DNA of 64,000 bases from assembly GCA_026874595.1 (NCBI GenBank), contig CM049317.1, positions 34,365,401-34,429,400 on the forward strand, given 5' to 3'. The position numbers were made by a program, and so were the translations under genes. The notes under the pieces are model-generated. The model had not been told where the DNA came from. It saw nothing but the letters and a program-made list of their open reading frames with translations, and ran no database searches. Positions 1 to 10,619 of the stretch are shown piece after piece; position 1 is the first letter of the stretch, and every line of letters starts with the position of its first letter. The stretch comes from Sipunculus nudus. Its lineage: Eukaryota; Annelida; Sipuncula; Golfingiida; Sipunculidae.

Positions 1-68
1 GATTCTTAGCCTGGTCCCCTTTCAATTTCTTGAAACAGATACATATGTATGTATATGCATTTTTCTAC

Positions 69-215
69 AGTTTAATATTATTGCAGTAAATTGTTAGTGC
101 GTATCCTGGACCAGTCTCGCTAAATGACACAATTTAATATTATTAGTTTAATATTATTGCAGTAAATTGTTAGAGCGTATTCTGGATCAGTTTTGCTAAA
201 TGACACAATTTATTT
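69..215. repeat. 78-bp tandem duplication in the intron upstream of the first TSR exon
   Basis: A segment of about 78 bp containing TTTAATATTATTGCAG and GCTAAATGACACAATTT occurs twice in a row. The homologous stretch upstream of the exon at 5461 has it only once (about 5325-5390), so the duplication is private to this cassette. Each unit contains a pyrimidine-poor TTGCAG that could act as a decoy acceptor. Confidence 0.8.
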
Positions 216-301
216 CTAAATTTAGCAGGCCTTATCCTTTCACAAATAACCTGGTTGGACAGATGATCGACATACTAACGTGTAATATCTGTTTGCACCA
301 G

Positions 302-448
302 GCTGGTCAGAGTGGGGGAACTGGAGTGAATGTTCTAAACTGTGTAACACCGGCGAGAAGATCAGGAGCCGGGACTGCCCGGAGGGATACACGTGTGACG
401 AGGGACCTGCGTATGAAAACGAAACATGTAACACCCACCCTTGTCCAG
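302..448 (+). CDS. Gene A, internal exon: thrombospondin type 1 repeat (TSR)
   Basis: This internal exon encodes one TSR, an extracellular disulfide-bonded domain used in adhesion and matrix binding. It is bounded by AG at 300-301 and the donor CCAG|GTGAGA. The length is 147 bp (49 codons), phase 1 at both ends. The frame opens with WSEWGNWSEC, the tryptophan ladder of TSRs (WxxW is the usual C-mannosylation context), and has six cysteines ending THPCPG. The first cysteine pair is CSKLC, so it lacks the CxxS/TC O-fucosylation site. Two longer open frames here (200-484 +, 240-467 -) are out of phase and are shadows. It joins in frame to the exon at 5461. The 5' part of gene A lies left of the window. 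Domain call secure; gene identity unknown. Confidence 0.93.
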
Positions 449-736
449 GTGAGAACACTAGCCACATCTGTTGGCGACAAATAACACTAATTACTTTGGC
501 AAGATATTAAAAGTGTAGTTTCTAATCTTATTTCTTAAGGCGTAATTGATGTCTCAATCTGTGGTAGGGATAAGGTTACATTAACAAATTCAGCCAGTGT
601 TTGCTCGAAGACTCAAAGCTATACCTTCTACGGCAAGAATAAATTCCGTCAACTTTATGTGCAGAGCATAGACGATTCACACCACTCAGGCCAATGTTAT
701 TTAAACCCTACATGTACATAAGGCACACCCCACCCA

Positions 737-1078
737 CCGGCTTATGTGGCTCAGGGGCTGAGCACAACACTCAAAACCCTGAGTTCGGGAGTTCGAATCT
801 TAGCTGAGGCGGTGAGGTACTTCACTGTCGAACTCTCTCACTGTAAGAACTCTGCATGCATTATTGGACGGCCGTACCCTACGGCCGTGTTTCGCCTAAA
901 GAAGAGTTAGTTGGTGGTATGGACCAGCAATGGAAACGACTACATACCCAGAGCCCGCATTTGCAGTACTCCCCGGGCCTGATTAACACCAAGATGCATA
1001 TGAGAGGAACCGGAATTTAATTTCTGGAGAGGTACTAATACTTAATAAGCTAGCATAAAAATGGAGGCTGTTACATCC
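737..1078 (+). mobile_element. tRNA-derived SINE (family 1), copy 1
   Basis: The head resembles a tRNA gene: GTGGCTCAGGGGCTGAGC is box A-like and GAGTTCGAATCTTAGC is box B-like. A body follows with a conserved stretch ending CTTAATAAGCTAGC and the tail motif GGAGGCTGTTAC. The same structure recurs at 5997-6342 and 51854-51998 on this strand and at 23085-23467, 24846-25194 and 44958-45370 on the other. It lies about 290 bp downstream of the TSR exon, the same relative place as in the other cassettes. Confidence 0.82.
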
Positions 1079-1521
1079 AACAACAAGAATAGAAAAAAGG
1101 TAAACTCAGTAAAATTCTGCACCCGATATTTCTTAACAAGTATTTATGAAGTATTTCAACATTTTAAAATTTATTAAAATATTTACTTAGGTTCCAAATC
1201 AAATTATCTCATTTCAATTTTTTTCAAACTTGAAATTTAGGCACCCCCTTAAATTTAGTCATTTCAAAAGTTTCTGATACAAAAATAGAATTCGTATCCT
1301 ATTTGCTGAAGATGTGGCAAGATTGGCAGAAAACCGGATATAAAACTTCTCATGCATAAACCGTAACTGTATCTCGTTCTCTCTTTATAGCTGTATCCAA
1401 TATTTTTGTATTTAAACCGTTATTGGGAATCGACTACTGATTAGTACTTTAAAGTTTCAACAAAAATTATTTCTGGCCAGGTATAATTTGCTTTAATAAA
1501 TATATCCTGTACAGTCTTCAG
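1079..1521. repeat. Cassette intron module (shared non-coding sequence)
   Basis: This intron block contains landmarks such as GATTGGCAGAAAACCGGAT, CTTTATAGCTGTATCCAATA and TTTCTGGCCAGGTATAATTTGC. Recognisable relatives follow the TSR exons at 51438, 52707, 53571 and 54424, and one occurs at 59560-59900. It appears to be part of the duplicated TSR cassette, with no coding potential seen. Confidence 0.7.
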
Positions 1522-1666
1522 AAGTCTCCCTATTAAGCCTGCAGAGCGCTGAAACCCTGGGCGAAGGTTGACCGTAAAAAAATCTCAACGCCTCCGCTGA
1601 GATTCGATCTCACGATCCCCTGGCTTTGACTCCTGTGCTCTACCCTTGTGTAACAGAAGCCGTTCT
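1522..1666 (-). mobile_element. tRNA-derived SINE (family 1), 5' fragment
   Basis: This is the reverse complement of the SINE head. GCCTGCAGAGCGCT, then CTCCGCTGAGATTCGATCTC (box B region) and CTCTACCCTTGTGTAACAGAAGCC match the full copy at 44958-45370. Only the tRNA-like half is present. Confidence 0.78.
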
Positions 1667-2839
1667 GATTACTTGAATATTTCTGAAACTATTTATTTGA
1701 TGTGCTTCGTCGCAACCTTTAGTATCTCAAAGCGTTGAAAACAGACACAACATGTGCAAACATCAAGTTGTAGTAGATGCGAGGTTAATCAGGATAAACA
1801 GAAACAAAATGTGCAAACATCAAGTTGTAGCAGATGCGAGGTTAATCAGGATAAACTTTTTGATCTTCATCTTTGCAAGCATTGATGGGAAATGTAAAGT
1901 ATGAATTTTCAGATAAAAGTTTACAGATTTATAGGTAAATGAGATCTTATTTATCCGTGACAAACGTCAAATTTTTATCAAATGGGATCGAAGTTACTGT
2001 TTGCCATAACATAACTGTAGGTGCCATTAGTATTTGGTAACCAACAATATGACAGTTAGCACACCAACTTCCAGGATTGCTGAAAAATATTAGTTTTAGT
2101 GTGAATTTTCATTGTCGCAATTGAAGATATTGCGGGGCTATTATTCCTCCTGACAACAACACATGCTTGAACGAACTCTTCTATTGTATTACCTTTTTTA
2201 GTTAAAACATTTGTTTGATAAAACAGTGGGGAAACATAAAGATGGCATAATTAGTTTTGTGAACCTGCTGAAGTTATTCCTCGGAATAAATTAAGTTTCA
2301 TGGCGATCAGTATGGCTATTATTACGAAATTTAAACTTCTTTATGAAATAAACTAATAATGACAAGTGAAAGGTCCTGGATATGTTGGTCCTAATGAAAT
2401 CTCAGTAGGAAATGTCTGGATCGGAAGTCAAAATTTTCGAGGTTTAATGTTGTGAATTGTGCCCGTGTAACATCCGGACAAAGCGACAAAGGAAACAGCC
2501 ATGGTAATTGCTTAGCATTTCTGAAAGTTAGTTCAGTAAATAAAAGTCAAAATCCAAAAGAATCTCAATCCAAGTCATAAAGTTATTAAAGCCCACGATT
2601 CCATGTATTTGTAATCATATACGGTAAATATTCATTGTCCTACACTTATGTCATATTTAATGGTATTTCATATGTCCATTTTAATCAAAATGTCACTAGA
2701 GTATTCATCAAATTGCACCAATTCACTTTAAAAAAACTTCCAGTATCTGAGAGGGGGCACAAAACTTTACTACGCTACTACTCCTGGGTACCTGCCTCCG
2801 TGTCAAGTTTATAAAACGGACATAATCAGAAGCAATAAC
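1667..2839. other. Intron of gene A, no feature recognised
   Basis: AT-rich non-coding sequence. A short direct repeat (ATGTGCAAACATCAAGTTGTAG) occurs twice, near 1751 and 1809, about 58 bp apart. No open frame with codon structure was seen. Confidence 0.6.
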
Positions 2840-3330
2840 ATGTCTATTCTTTCACACTATCAGTTCAGTTTTTCTTTATGCAAAGGTTTTCCAGCAAAAC
2901 CACCCCATGACACAGTCTCAGTACTAAGCATACGGCTGTTTAAGATCTTGTTATGGCTCAGCGTGTTGGTAAACAAAAGTCCACGTGTGTCTGTTTACCA
3001 TAACAAGGCCGCTTGACCGGAGGTCCAATTGTGAGCCGCAACACTCAATGTTTCAGCCAACGAGAACATGTATTAAAATTTTTCGACCAAGTCAGTCAGG
3101 GCATCTCCGGATCAACACGCATTGTGGTCGGGCGATGCACCCGCTGTGTTTATGTTGACAGGTGTGAACGCGCCGGTCCACTGTTTTAACACTCGCTTAC
3201 GGGAGTAAGCAAATGGTTTCAGGGCAACATTTTGGCAGGTACAAATTTATTTTAAAGGGAAGAAACTATTTTTCGTGTCAATTCAACATGCTTTAAAAGG
3301 TGATTGGGCCCCTTTGAGGGTGGTACTAAG
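2840..3330 (+). repeat. Dispersed repeat X, copy 1
   Basis: This stretch of about 490 bp matches the reverse complement of 19030-19500. Shared blocks include TCTATTCTTTCACACTATCAG, AACAAGGCCGC, GACCAAGTCAGTCAGGGC, GTTTATGTTGACAGGTGT and the right end around TTCAACATGCTT. No coding frame or tRNA-like head was seen; the family is unidentified and probably a non-autonomous element. Confidence 0.72.
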
Positions 3331-5054
3331 TGAAATATGAATATTTTTTTATGAATGCACGTACGTCTCAACCTGACAAAAATATGAGAAAGTAGTAAGA
3401 TATTGGAAATACAACGAGTCTGACCATATATCTAATACTTATTAAAGGAATTCGCTCCACCTTTGTCCTCAATGTTCTTTGAAACCGCGTTGCGTATGAC
3501 ACTGTGCCACACCTCATATTAAAGGGTATTGTCCCCGCACTAACATTGTCGATATGAGAATAAATAATTCTTAATGTACACATCATTCAGATTGATTGTT
3601 ACATGTTGTTCGACCTGAGTGGAGAGAACACCACCGATAACAGCCGAACTGCCTTCGGCAAAGCCCGGAATACGGCCTTGTGGTCATTTACAATTCAATC
3701 AACCTCCATGCAGCACGGGATTTAATTGTATTGTGAATGTGAATAAACATGGGTGTGACTGACCCACTTGCAGGGTAAATAAATGTGAAGTAAAGGTCTA
3801 AATAAAGGTGTTTCTCGATCCCTTGGCACTCATTTCTTATGTCAGCATACAACAATGATAGAAGCAGATCCTTTGCAGGCCTCGTAACCGTTTTTAATGG
3901 ACGAAGAACGCCCGATCCCCCCGCCCCCGTTTCCAGACCTGGGGTACTGAAACCACGGATTCAGTGGAGGGAGGGGGTACATTGAGCTCTAACACCTCTT
4001 ATTTTATCCATTTCCTTTTCGCAGTTATTATTAATACATTTTTATTTCGATATATTATTTTATTCCAGACAAAAAAAAACTCTTTTGGGTCAAAACACCG
4101 TGAACAGCCCCCCCCCCCCCCCTTCGCCTGTGAATCAGACCAGGCCTTCCATTTAGCCTACAGAGCTCAGCTAGGGTTTTGAAAAATTTCATGGCTCCTC
4201 GTCTAATACTCAACTCACCAACTGTACTCTGTTGGGTCTAGGGGGCTGCTTAGAACACAGAAGCCCGTAAATTACACGCACATTTAATATGCGACTTGAA
4301 CATATCAATTATCCTACCACGAGCATCGGATTTAAAGTATGACACTTTGCAAGTTATAAACGTAGGCGGGCATCTTCACTGTATAGATATCAACATGTTA
4401 CAAACTATTCAATTTCTGCACTTTCAAGTTAATATCAAAATTTTGGAGATATATAAATATTTTAGCCCTCCTCACCTAAAGTTTGACAACGTTATGCAAA
4501 GAAATTTAAGAGAACGGAATTTCCTCATATTTTTGTGATAGGTGCTTCAACATTTCCTTATTACATTACATATTTAAAATGTTCTCTATGTAACAGGGAA
4601 CATCTGCATACGCCACTGGTTCCCGCAGTTACCTCACCGTTAGGAAAATAAATCATTTTGATGAACGCATCATCTGGAGTGATTTTTGAGTGGTTTCTAA
4701 ATTACGTGAATGTAATCACCGGAAACGGCCTAACTGGTTACGGCAAAGATCAGAATTCCTATAATAACGGCCGCGTGAATACGTAAATCCTAAAAAAAAC
4801 CACAAACGATGACTTTTCTTCCCTTCACCGACACTGCATATTTTTCAACTTACGCCACTTCATCAAGATATTTTCAATATAGCAATTCATACATTACTAT
4901 CAACCAAACTCTGGACATCTGCATCCCTCGATCCGGTATGACAATTTACACACCAACCCGTTCACAAAAATTCTCTTCGTATAACGTATATGAAATATCT
5001 TTTCATTACACGCACAACATTCCCGTCTTCAAAAAAGACTTAAAAATCAGCTAG
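3331..5054. other. Intron of gene A, no gene recognised
   Basis: AT-rich sequence with a C15 run at 4108-4122. Small open frames at 3964-4182, 4296-4538 and 4809-5054 show no domain, no flanking splice logic and no codon bias, and are treated as chance. Confidence 0.55.
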
Positions 5055-5460
5055 TAAACAAATAGGGCAAACCTCTCGTCCTAGCAACACCTCTTGTAAT
5101 GACAGTGATTGTCGGTATGGTGTGCTATATACTTATAATGTTTCAGTGATATATTGATAGCAAAACCGGAAAATATGTTTAATCTAACTTTTCAATCTTA
5201 ATAGGTTATTACTTTGCCGATTTCTATTTATATTGCCCCCTGAAAGGTTTGAATAAGTTGATTCTTAGCCTGGTTCCCTTTCAATTTCTTTAAACAGATA
5301 CATATGTATATGCATTTTTCTACAGCTTAATAATATTGCAGTAAATTGTTAGAGCGTATCCTGGATCAGTCTTGCTAAATTTAACAGGCCCAATCCTTTC
5401 ACAAATAACCTGGTTACACAGATGATCGACACACTAACGTGTAATATCTGTTTGCACCAG
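5055..5460. repeat. Upstream flank of duplicated TSR cassette
   Basis: From AAACAAATAGGGCAAACCTC to the exon this intron sequence matches 50961-51437 upstream of the gene B exon at 51438 (shared CAACACCTC and TGTAATGACAG blocks). From TTGATTCTTAGCCTGGTTCC onward it also matches the start of the window. The duplicated unit therefore includes at least 400 bp of upstream intron. Confidence 0.8.
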
Positions 5461-5607
5461 GCTGGTCAGAGTGGGGGAACTGGAGTGAATGTTCGAAACT
5501 TTGTAACACCGGCGAGAGGATCAGGAGCCGGGACTGCCCGGAGGGATACACGTGTGACGAGGGACCTGCGTATGAAAACGAAACATGTAACACCCATCCC
5601 TGTCCAG
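5461..5607 (+). CDS. Gene A, internal exon: thrombospondin type 1 repeat (TSR)
   Basis: Bounded by CACCAG at the acceptor and CCAG|GTGAGA at the donor; 147 bp, phase 1-1. It is nearly identical to the exon at 302-448, with the same WSEWGNWSEC start and the CNTHPCPG end. Coding differences are few (for example GEK becomes GER). This is a recent duplicate within gene A. It splices in frame from the 302 exon (Pro-Gly-Trp junction) and into the lysine-rich exon at 6644 (Pro-Gly-Lys junction). Secreted or cell-surface location is expected from the family. The open frames at 5422-5643 (+) and 5414-5626 (-) are shadows in other frames. Confidence 0.93.
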
Positions 5608-5996
5608 GTGAGAACACTTGCGACATCTGTTGGCGACAACTAAGTGCTTTGGCAAGATATTAAAAGTGTAATTTCTAATCTTACATTTGAAATGGCGAAA
5701 TTGGTTTATTAGTCTCTGGTAGGTCATAGGTTTCATTTACTACTTCAGCCAATCTTAGCCTATTTGCCCCGAACACGGCGAAAAAAAATCTATTGAGATT
5801 ATAGTATCAGTGTTATACGAAGCCTCGTAAGACTCAGCGCCTATTCTCTGTCAGCATTAATGACTTTCATTCATGTCTCCTAGTAAACTAAAAGTTATAC
5901 CTTCTCCCATGAAAAAATATAAATTTAATGTGCCGAGAATGGACGATTCATAACGCATAGGCAATTGTTTTTAAACATTACATGTATATAACCCAA

Positions 5997-6342
5997 CCGG
6001 CTTATGTTGCTCTGCGGTTGACCACAGCACTCAAAGCACCGAGATCATGATTTCGAACCTCAACCGAGGCGTTGAGGTAATTCACATTGGACCAAATCCA
6101 TTGTAGGCGCTTTGCATGCATAATGTGAAGGCCGTGCCCAGCGGCCGTATTTCGCAAAAATAAGCATTCCTTTGTGGTATGACCCGGGAATGAGATCGAC
6201 TACACACCCAGAGCCCACAGGTGCGGTACTCCCCGGGCCTGGTTAACACCAGGATGTAAAATGAGAAAAACCAGAATTTAATTTCTACAGATGTACATAT
6301 ACTTAGTTAAACTAGCATTGAAAAGTTGAGGTGGTTTCCTCC
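5997..6342 (+). mobile_element. tRNA-derived SINE (family 1), copy 2
   Basis: It aligns along its length with 737-1078: head CCGGCTTATGTTGCTCTG, box B-like TTTCGAACCTCAACCGAGG, body CCCCGGGCCTGGTTAACACC and tail AGGTGGTTTCCTCC. It sits about 390 bp after the exon, the same relative position as copy 1, so it was copied with the cassette and not inserted independently. Confidence 0.82.
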
Positions 6343-6643
6343 AAAAATATAAATAGAAAATATATAGTAAACTCGGTAAAATTCTACCGCTCAATATTCC
6401 TTCTCCGCAGCTAAGATTTGAAACAGTATTTTAAAATGTTTGTCTTAAATGAATTGTTTACATATGTTCCAAATCAGATTCATCTCATTTCACATTTTTA
6501 TCACATTTAAATTTAACCATCCCCTAAAGCTCAGTAATTTCAAAACTAATTCTGTAACAAATATAAAACAATTATGTAACATTAAAATAAATGTAAAAAT
6601 TATAAAAAAAATCTATGATTTATTATTTGTCTTCCTTTTAAAG

Positions 6644-7731
6644 GTAAGAACGAAACAAAGGAGAGCGACTGCGATTCGTCAAGCTCAAGTAGCTGTTCTT
6701 CTAGCAGTGAAAGCAGTGAAGATACAGTGGAAAAGAAAGACAAAAAGAAAGGTAAGGCAAGTAAAAACAAGAAAGGCAAAAAGAAAGATAAAGGAGGTAC
6801 AGACAGCAGCGAGAGTGAAGAAGATAAAAAGAAGAAAAATAAAAATAGAAATAAGGGAGGTAAAGGCACCAGCGAGGGTGAAGAAAATAAAAAGAAGAAA
6901 GACAAAAGGAAAGATAAAGGAGTTGAAGACAGCAGCGAGAGTGATGAAGATAAAAATAAGAAAGACAAAAAGAAAGATAAAAATGGTAAAGAGGGCAGCG
7001 AGAGTGACAAAGGTAAAAAGAAGAAAGGCAAAAAGAAGGATAAAGGAGGAAAAGACAGCAGCGAGAGTGACAAAGATAAAAAGAAGAACGACAAAAAGAA
7101 AGATAAAAGTGGTAAAGACAGCAGCGAGAGTGACAAAGATAAAAAGAAGAAAAACAAAAAGAAGGATAAAGTAGGTAAAGACAGCAGCGAGAGTGATGAT
7201 GGTAAAAAGAAGAAAGATAAGAAAGATAAAGACAGCAGCAAGATTGATGAAGATAAAACGAAGAAGAAAGACAAAAAGAAAGAAAGAATTGAAAAAGAAA
7301 CCGAATCCTCTAAAAGTGAGGAGGCAAAGAAGAAAGGAAAGGGGAACAAAAAAGCCAAGAGAGGAAAAGAAAAATCGAAAAAGGGAGGTAAGGGCTCCTG
7401 TGAAGATTGCGACCCTGAAGAGAAAAAAGCTAAAGACAGACAAAAGAAAGGGGGGAAAGGTGGCAGAGACACCGGGAGGAAGGAGGAGAGCTCAAAACGT
7501 AAAGGAGCTGAAGGTGGTCCAAAAGAAAGAGGAAATCAGAAGGAGAAAGGGAAGACAGGAAAAGGAAATGATAAAGGTAGCGGTCGAGACAGAGCAGTTG
7601 GAAATAACAAGAAAAAAGGGAAAGACAACGACAGAAGAGGATCAGGAGGTCGTGGGTCTGAGAGTAAAGGGAAAGATTTGGGTTCATGGCTGAGGGATCG
7701 GGTGCTTCCCAGGGAGCGAGGAAAAGGTTAG
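6644..7731 (+). CDS. Gene A, terminal exon: lysine/serine-rich low-complexity tail with stop codon
   Basis: The acceptor is CTTTTAAAG|GT (AG at 6642-6643), entering in phase 1 from the TSR exon at 5461. About 361 codons follow to TAG at 7729-7731. The start is Ser/Cys-rich with a run of serines (about residues 9-27), then acidic serines. Next come seven 21-residue repeats of Lys/Asp blocks around DSSESD, then a Lys/Glu/Gly/Arg-rich end containing a CEDC pair. There are no hydrophobic segments; it is predicted to be disordered, highly charged and possibly phosphorylated (SSESD is an acidophilic kinase-type context). On a secreted TSR protein such a tail could bind polyanions or mineral, but that is inference. 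AAAG|GTTAGA at 7726/7727 could be a phase-1 donor, so a further exon is not excluded. Frames in other phases and on the - strand are open only because the repeat period is a multiple of three. Confidence 0.82.
6802..7242 (+). repeat. In-frame coding minisatellite, 63-bp unit
   Basis: The segment corresponding to GACAGCAGCGAGAGTGA starts at 6802, 6865, 6928, 6991, 7054, 7117 and 7180, a spacing of exactly 63 bp (21 codons). Every unit keeps the reading frame. A shorter 51-bp step leads to a last degenerate copy at 7231. Confidence 0.93.
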
Positions 7732-7844
7732 AAGAGGAGGACTGTTATTTTACGCCTAGAGATATTGTTGGAAAATGTCCTTACATTTATTTTGAAATAT
7801 TCCTGCTGGCATTAATTCAATTTAAATACAAGGGAGATATTACC

Positions 7845-7850
7845 ATTAAA
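7845..7850 (+). promoter_or_regulatory. Possible polyadenylation signal ATTAAA for gene A
   Basis: ATTAAA lies 114 bp after the stop codon. It is the commonest variant of AATAAA, but the context is AT-rich, so chance occurrence is likely. Confidence 0.35.
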
Positions 7851-8263
7851 ATATACATAGAAAAATCATTTTAATTCCATCTTTAATCTGAGGAATCAAC
7901 AGAGTATTGGAAATGTTATGGCGTTCCTAATATGCCTAAGGCTGATTAATGCATATGTGCATATTTAAGCTAACATGGGTTTGCATGGGGCTTGACTGTT
8001 ACTTGTCCTAGTAATATATCATTTTATTTGCATACTTCTCCCAAATGCGGCGTATATTTCTTTTATTATGACTGTACCTTCAAAATCACTTACATGACAG
8101 CCAGCTGTTGTACCTGTCAACATGCAAGGACAGATTAAAAAAGGAATACACGCGTCTTGTTCTGATTAGCATAGTTACTCCACCCACTGGCTAAGATAGC
8201 AACTCATTCGTAGCTTACCGGAAGACGTGTGGTAAAACTAGTGTATGAACCTAGAAATCGGAC

Positions 8264-8680
8264 GCCTGGGAAAGTGAGGAGGCAAAGGGGAAAGGAAAGG
8301 GAAATAAATAAGTCAAGAGAGGTAAAGAGAAATCGAAAAAGGCCGGTAAGTGTTCTTGTGAAGATTGAGACCCTGAAGAGGAAAAAGCAAAAGGGAAAGA
8401 CAGACAAAAGAAAGGAGGAAAAGGTGGCAGCGACACCGGGAGGAAGGCGGAGAACACAAAACTTTGAGGACAAAAGGTGGTTCAAAAGAAAGAGGAAATC
8501 AGAAGGAGAAAGGGAAGACAGGGAAAGGAATTGATAAAGGTAACGGTCGAGACAGAGAAGTGGAAGGGGAAAGACTACGACAGAAGGGGATCAGGAGGTC
8601 GTGAGTCTTAGAGTAATGGGAAGGGTTTTGGTTTGTGGCTGAGGGATCGGGTTCTTCCCAGGCAGCGAGGAAATGGTTAA
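8264..8680 (+). pseudogene. Decayed copy of the lysine-rich exon's 3' end
   Basis: This stretch matches about 7308-7731 of gene A: the AAGTGAGGAGGCAAAG start, the GAAGATTG block, the CACCGGGAGGAAGG block and the CTGAGGGATCGGG end. Relative to gene A it has an in-frame TAA in the AAATAAATAAG tract near 8310, the second cysteine codon of the CEDC pair changed to TGA (TGTGAAGATTGA, near 8360), and small indels. The N-terminal repeat part is absent. It sits inside a larger tandem duplication and is not expected to be translated. Confidence 0.88.
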
Positions 8681-9200
8681 ATTGAAGAGGACCGAATTTG
8701 TTAGACTGGTGGTATTGTTTGAAAATTCCTGACACTTATTTTGAAACATCCCTGCTAGTATTATTTTCATTTAGTTACAAGGTATTGGGGGATTGTCATA
8801 TAAAATTCTGGTACAAAAAAAAATTTTTGTTCCATCATAAATCCAATGAATAAACAGAGTATCGGGGAGAATATGACCTTGTCAGTATGCTCAAAGCTGA
8901 TTAATTTCTATTGTGTATATTTTTAGCTAACAGGGGCTTTAATGGAGCTTGATGTGGTGGCCTTTGTTTTATCATTTTGTTACTTGTCCTAGTTATCTAA
9001 CCTCGCTGTATAGCACACTTGTCCCACACGCGGCGTGTTTTTCCTTTATTCCAACTGCACGTTCAAAACCACTTGCATGACAGGTAGCGGTTGTGTCAGT
9101 GTGTTGGGAAAGGGTAGTGTCCAAAAAAAAAAAAAGGAACACACGCCATTTGTTCTGATTGGCGTTGTAACTCCACCCCTATTGGTTGTGATACAATGAT

Positions 9201-10571
9201 CAATGGTGATGTATAAACGGCACCAAAAATGTCTCCTCTGGATCCTTCCCCTCTGCCATCGGGCCGGAAGAATATATGACTACTTTCTGCCCCATATTTT
9301 TTTTAAAGTTTCATGTCATAGACAATATTTTATACGATTTTCTAGGCAAGTGGTTGTAGTTTCTTAGAACCCTTTTTTTTGTCGAGTTGATAGAACTGAG
9401 CTTCGATCTGGAGGCGGGGTATTTGGGACAAATTAGTTATAGCCGAGAGAAATGTAAAGCAACTCGTCAAGTTGTACTTAGCCTGTGGAGGCATAATCTT
9501 GTGTTGCCAGGTTTGACTCGCGCCTCGTAAAACCTTACTCCATGCATAACGTTTAACATGGCCAAATCAATACATATTTCACGTCAAATATTCCCGTGTA
9601 TCCACACTACAGTAATACTTAAAATATTCAGCGGATGCAGAATGTTATGTCCAAACGTTATATATTTGTACATCGATATTTCATTTTGATAAGAAAGAGA
9701 ACAATCATTTCCGGCTGGGTGAAATTATGAAAATATTTGTTAGTTTTTAACATGTTTGAGTTTAGCACATCATGCATTTAGGTTCAGTTAAGCAACTCCT
9801 TATTTCTTACTCCGGATTAATTAGACTTGCCATTTCTTGATAAATAATATTTTTTGCACATATGTATTCAGTCAGATATACATGTATTTTCATTTGTGAC
9901 GTGTAAATGTATATATTCCAGAGCTTAATTTTATAATACTACTCTTGGATTTAATGTGTTCAGAAGTACAAGACAGTTAAAATGGCGAGCTGCTTGTCTT
10001 GCGTTTGCTTGTTTGAGTGAAATTTTAGCACATCCTGTGTAAAGTCCGGCTCGGGCTTATTTGTTCTATCAGTAGACCACTTGGATTGATCAGCTCATAA
10101 ACTGTTTGGCACTGTCTTCCATGAAATGCGCATCCGTGAGTCTCCAGTTTTATTGGAATTAATCTTTTGCTTGTACCTATTTATATGTAGACTCCTAATG
10201 GCAATATGTAATGGTGCGCATAATACATGTTATAATGGAGAATCATGAAAATCTCGTTTTTTTGTAAAATGACTTTAATATCCTGACACGTTAATAAGCA
10301 GAGTTTATTCGGAAGAAAATATAATTTAGAAAATAGAAGATTGAAAGGAAAAGGCTCCCATACAGGCCGTTTGAGAGAGAATAAAACAGTTTATCATGCT
10401 ACCAGGCCTGACTTAGGTGATTAGTTTCTGGATTCTGTATTGTACATTCTTACACACATTACCTAACGTTGTCGAGATAGGAGATACTATCAAGGATATT
10501 ATCCTCTCCCTGAATCTGTATTAAAAATTTGATAATAAATGTTTTAACTGGAGATTTTTACGAATCGTTTT
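9201..10571. other. Intergenic, no feature recognised
   Basis: AT-rich, no open frame of note, no repeat family recognised. Confidence 0.5.

Positions 10572-10611
<40 letters not shown>
10572..10611. repeat. (GA)n microsatellite
   Basis: About 40 bp of nearly perfect GA dinucleotides with one AAA interruption. Confidence 0.95.

Positions 10612-10619
<8 letters not shown>

Larger units (their letters stand above)
7308..9200. repeat. Tandem segmental duplication around the gene A 3' end
   Basis: Unit 1 (about 7308-8215) and unit 2 (about 8264-9200) share exon sequence and then 3' flanking sequence. Examples are GGTATTGTTTGAAAAT against GATATTGTTGGAAAAT, TGATTAAT...TTAGCTAACA, GTTACTTGTCCTAGT, and a right end TTGTTCTGATT(A/G)GC...ACTCCACCC. 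The copies have diverged moderately, and unit 2 carries a long A run near 9124. Confidence 0.8.

Noticed and set aside
6449-7472. Long open frames overlapping the Lys-rich exon in other phases (241 codons +, 290 and 252 codons -)
   Set aside because: The 63-bp repeat is a multiple of three, so a stop-free phase stays stop-free in every copy. Only the phase-1 frame joins the TSR exon and ends in a sensible stop.
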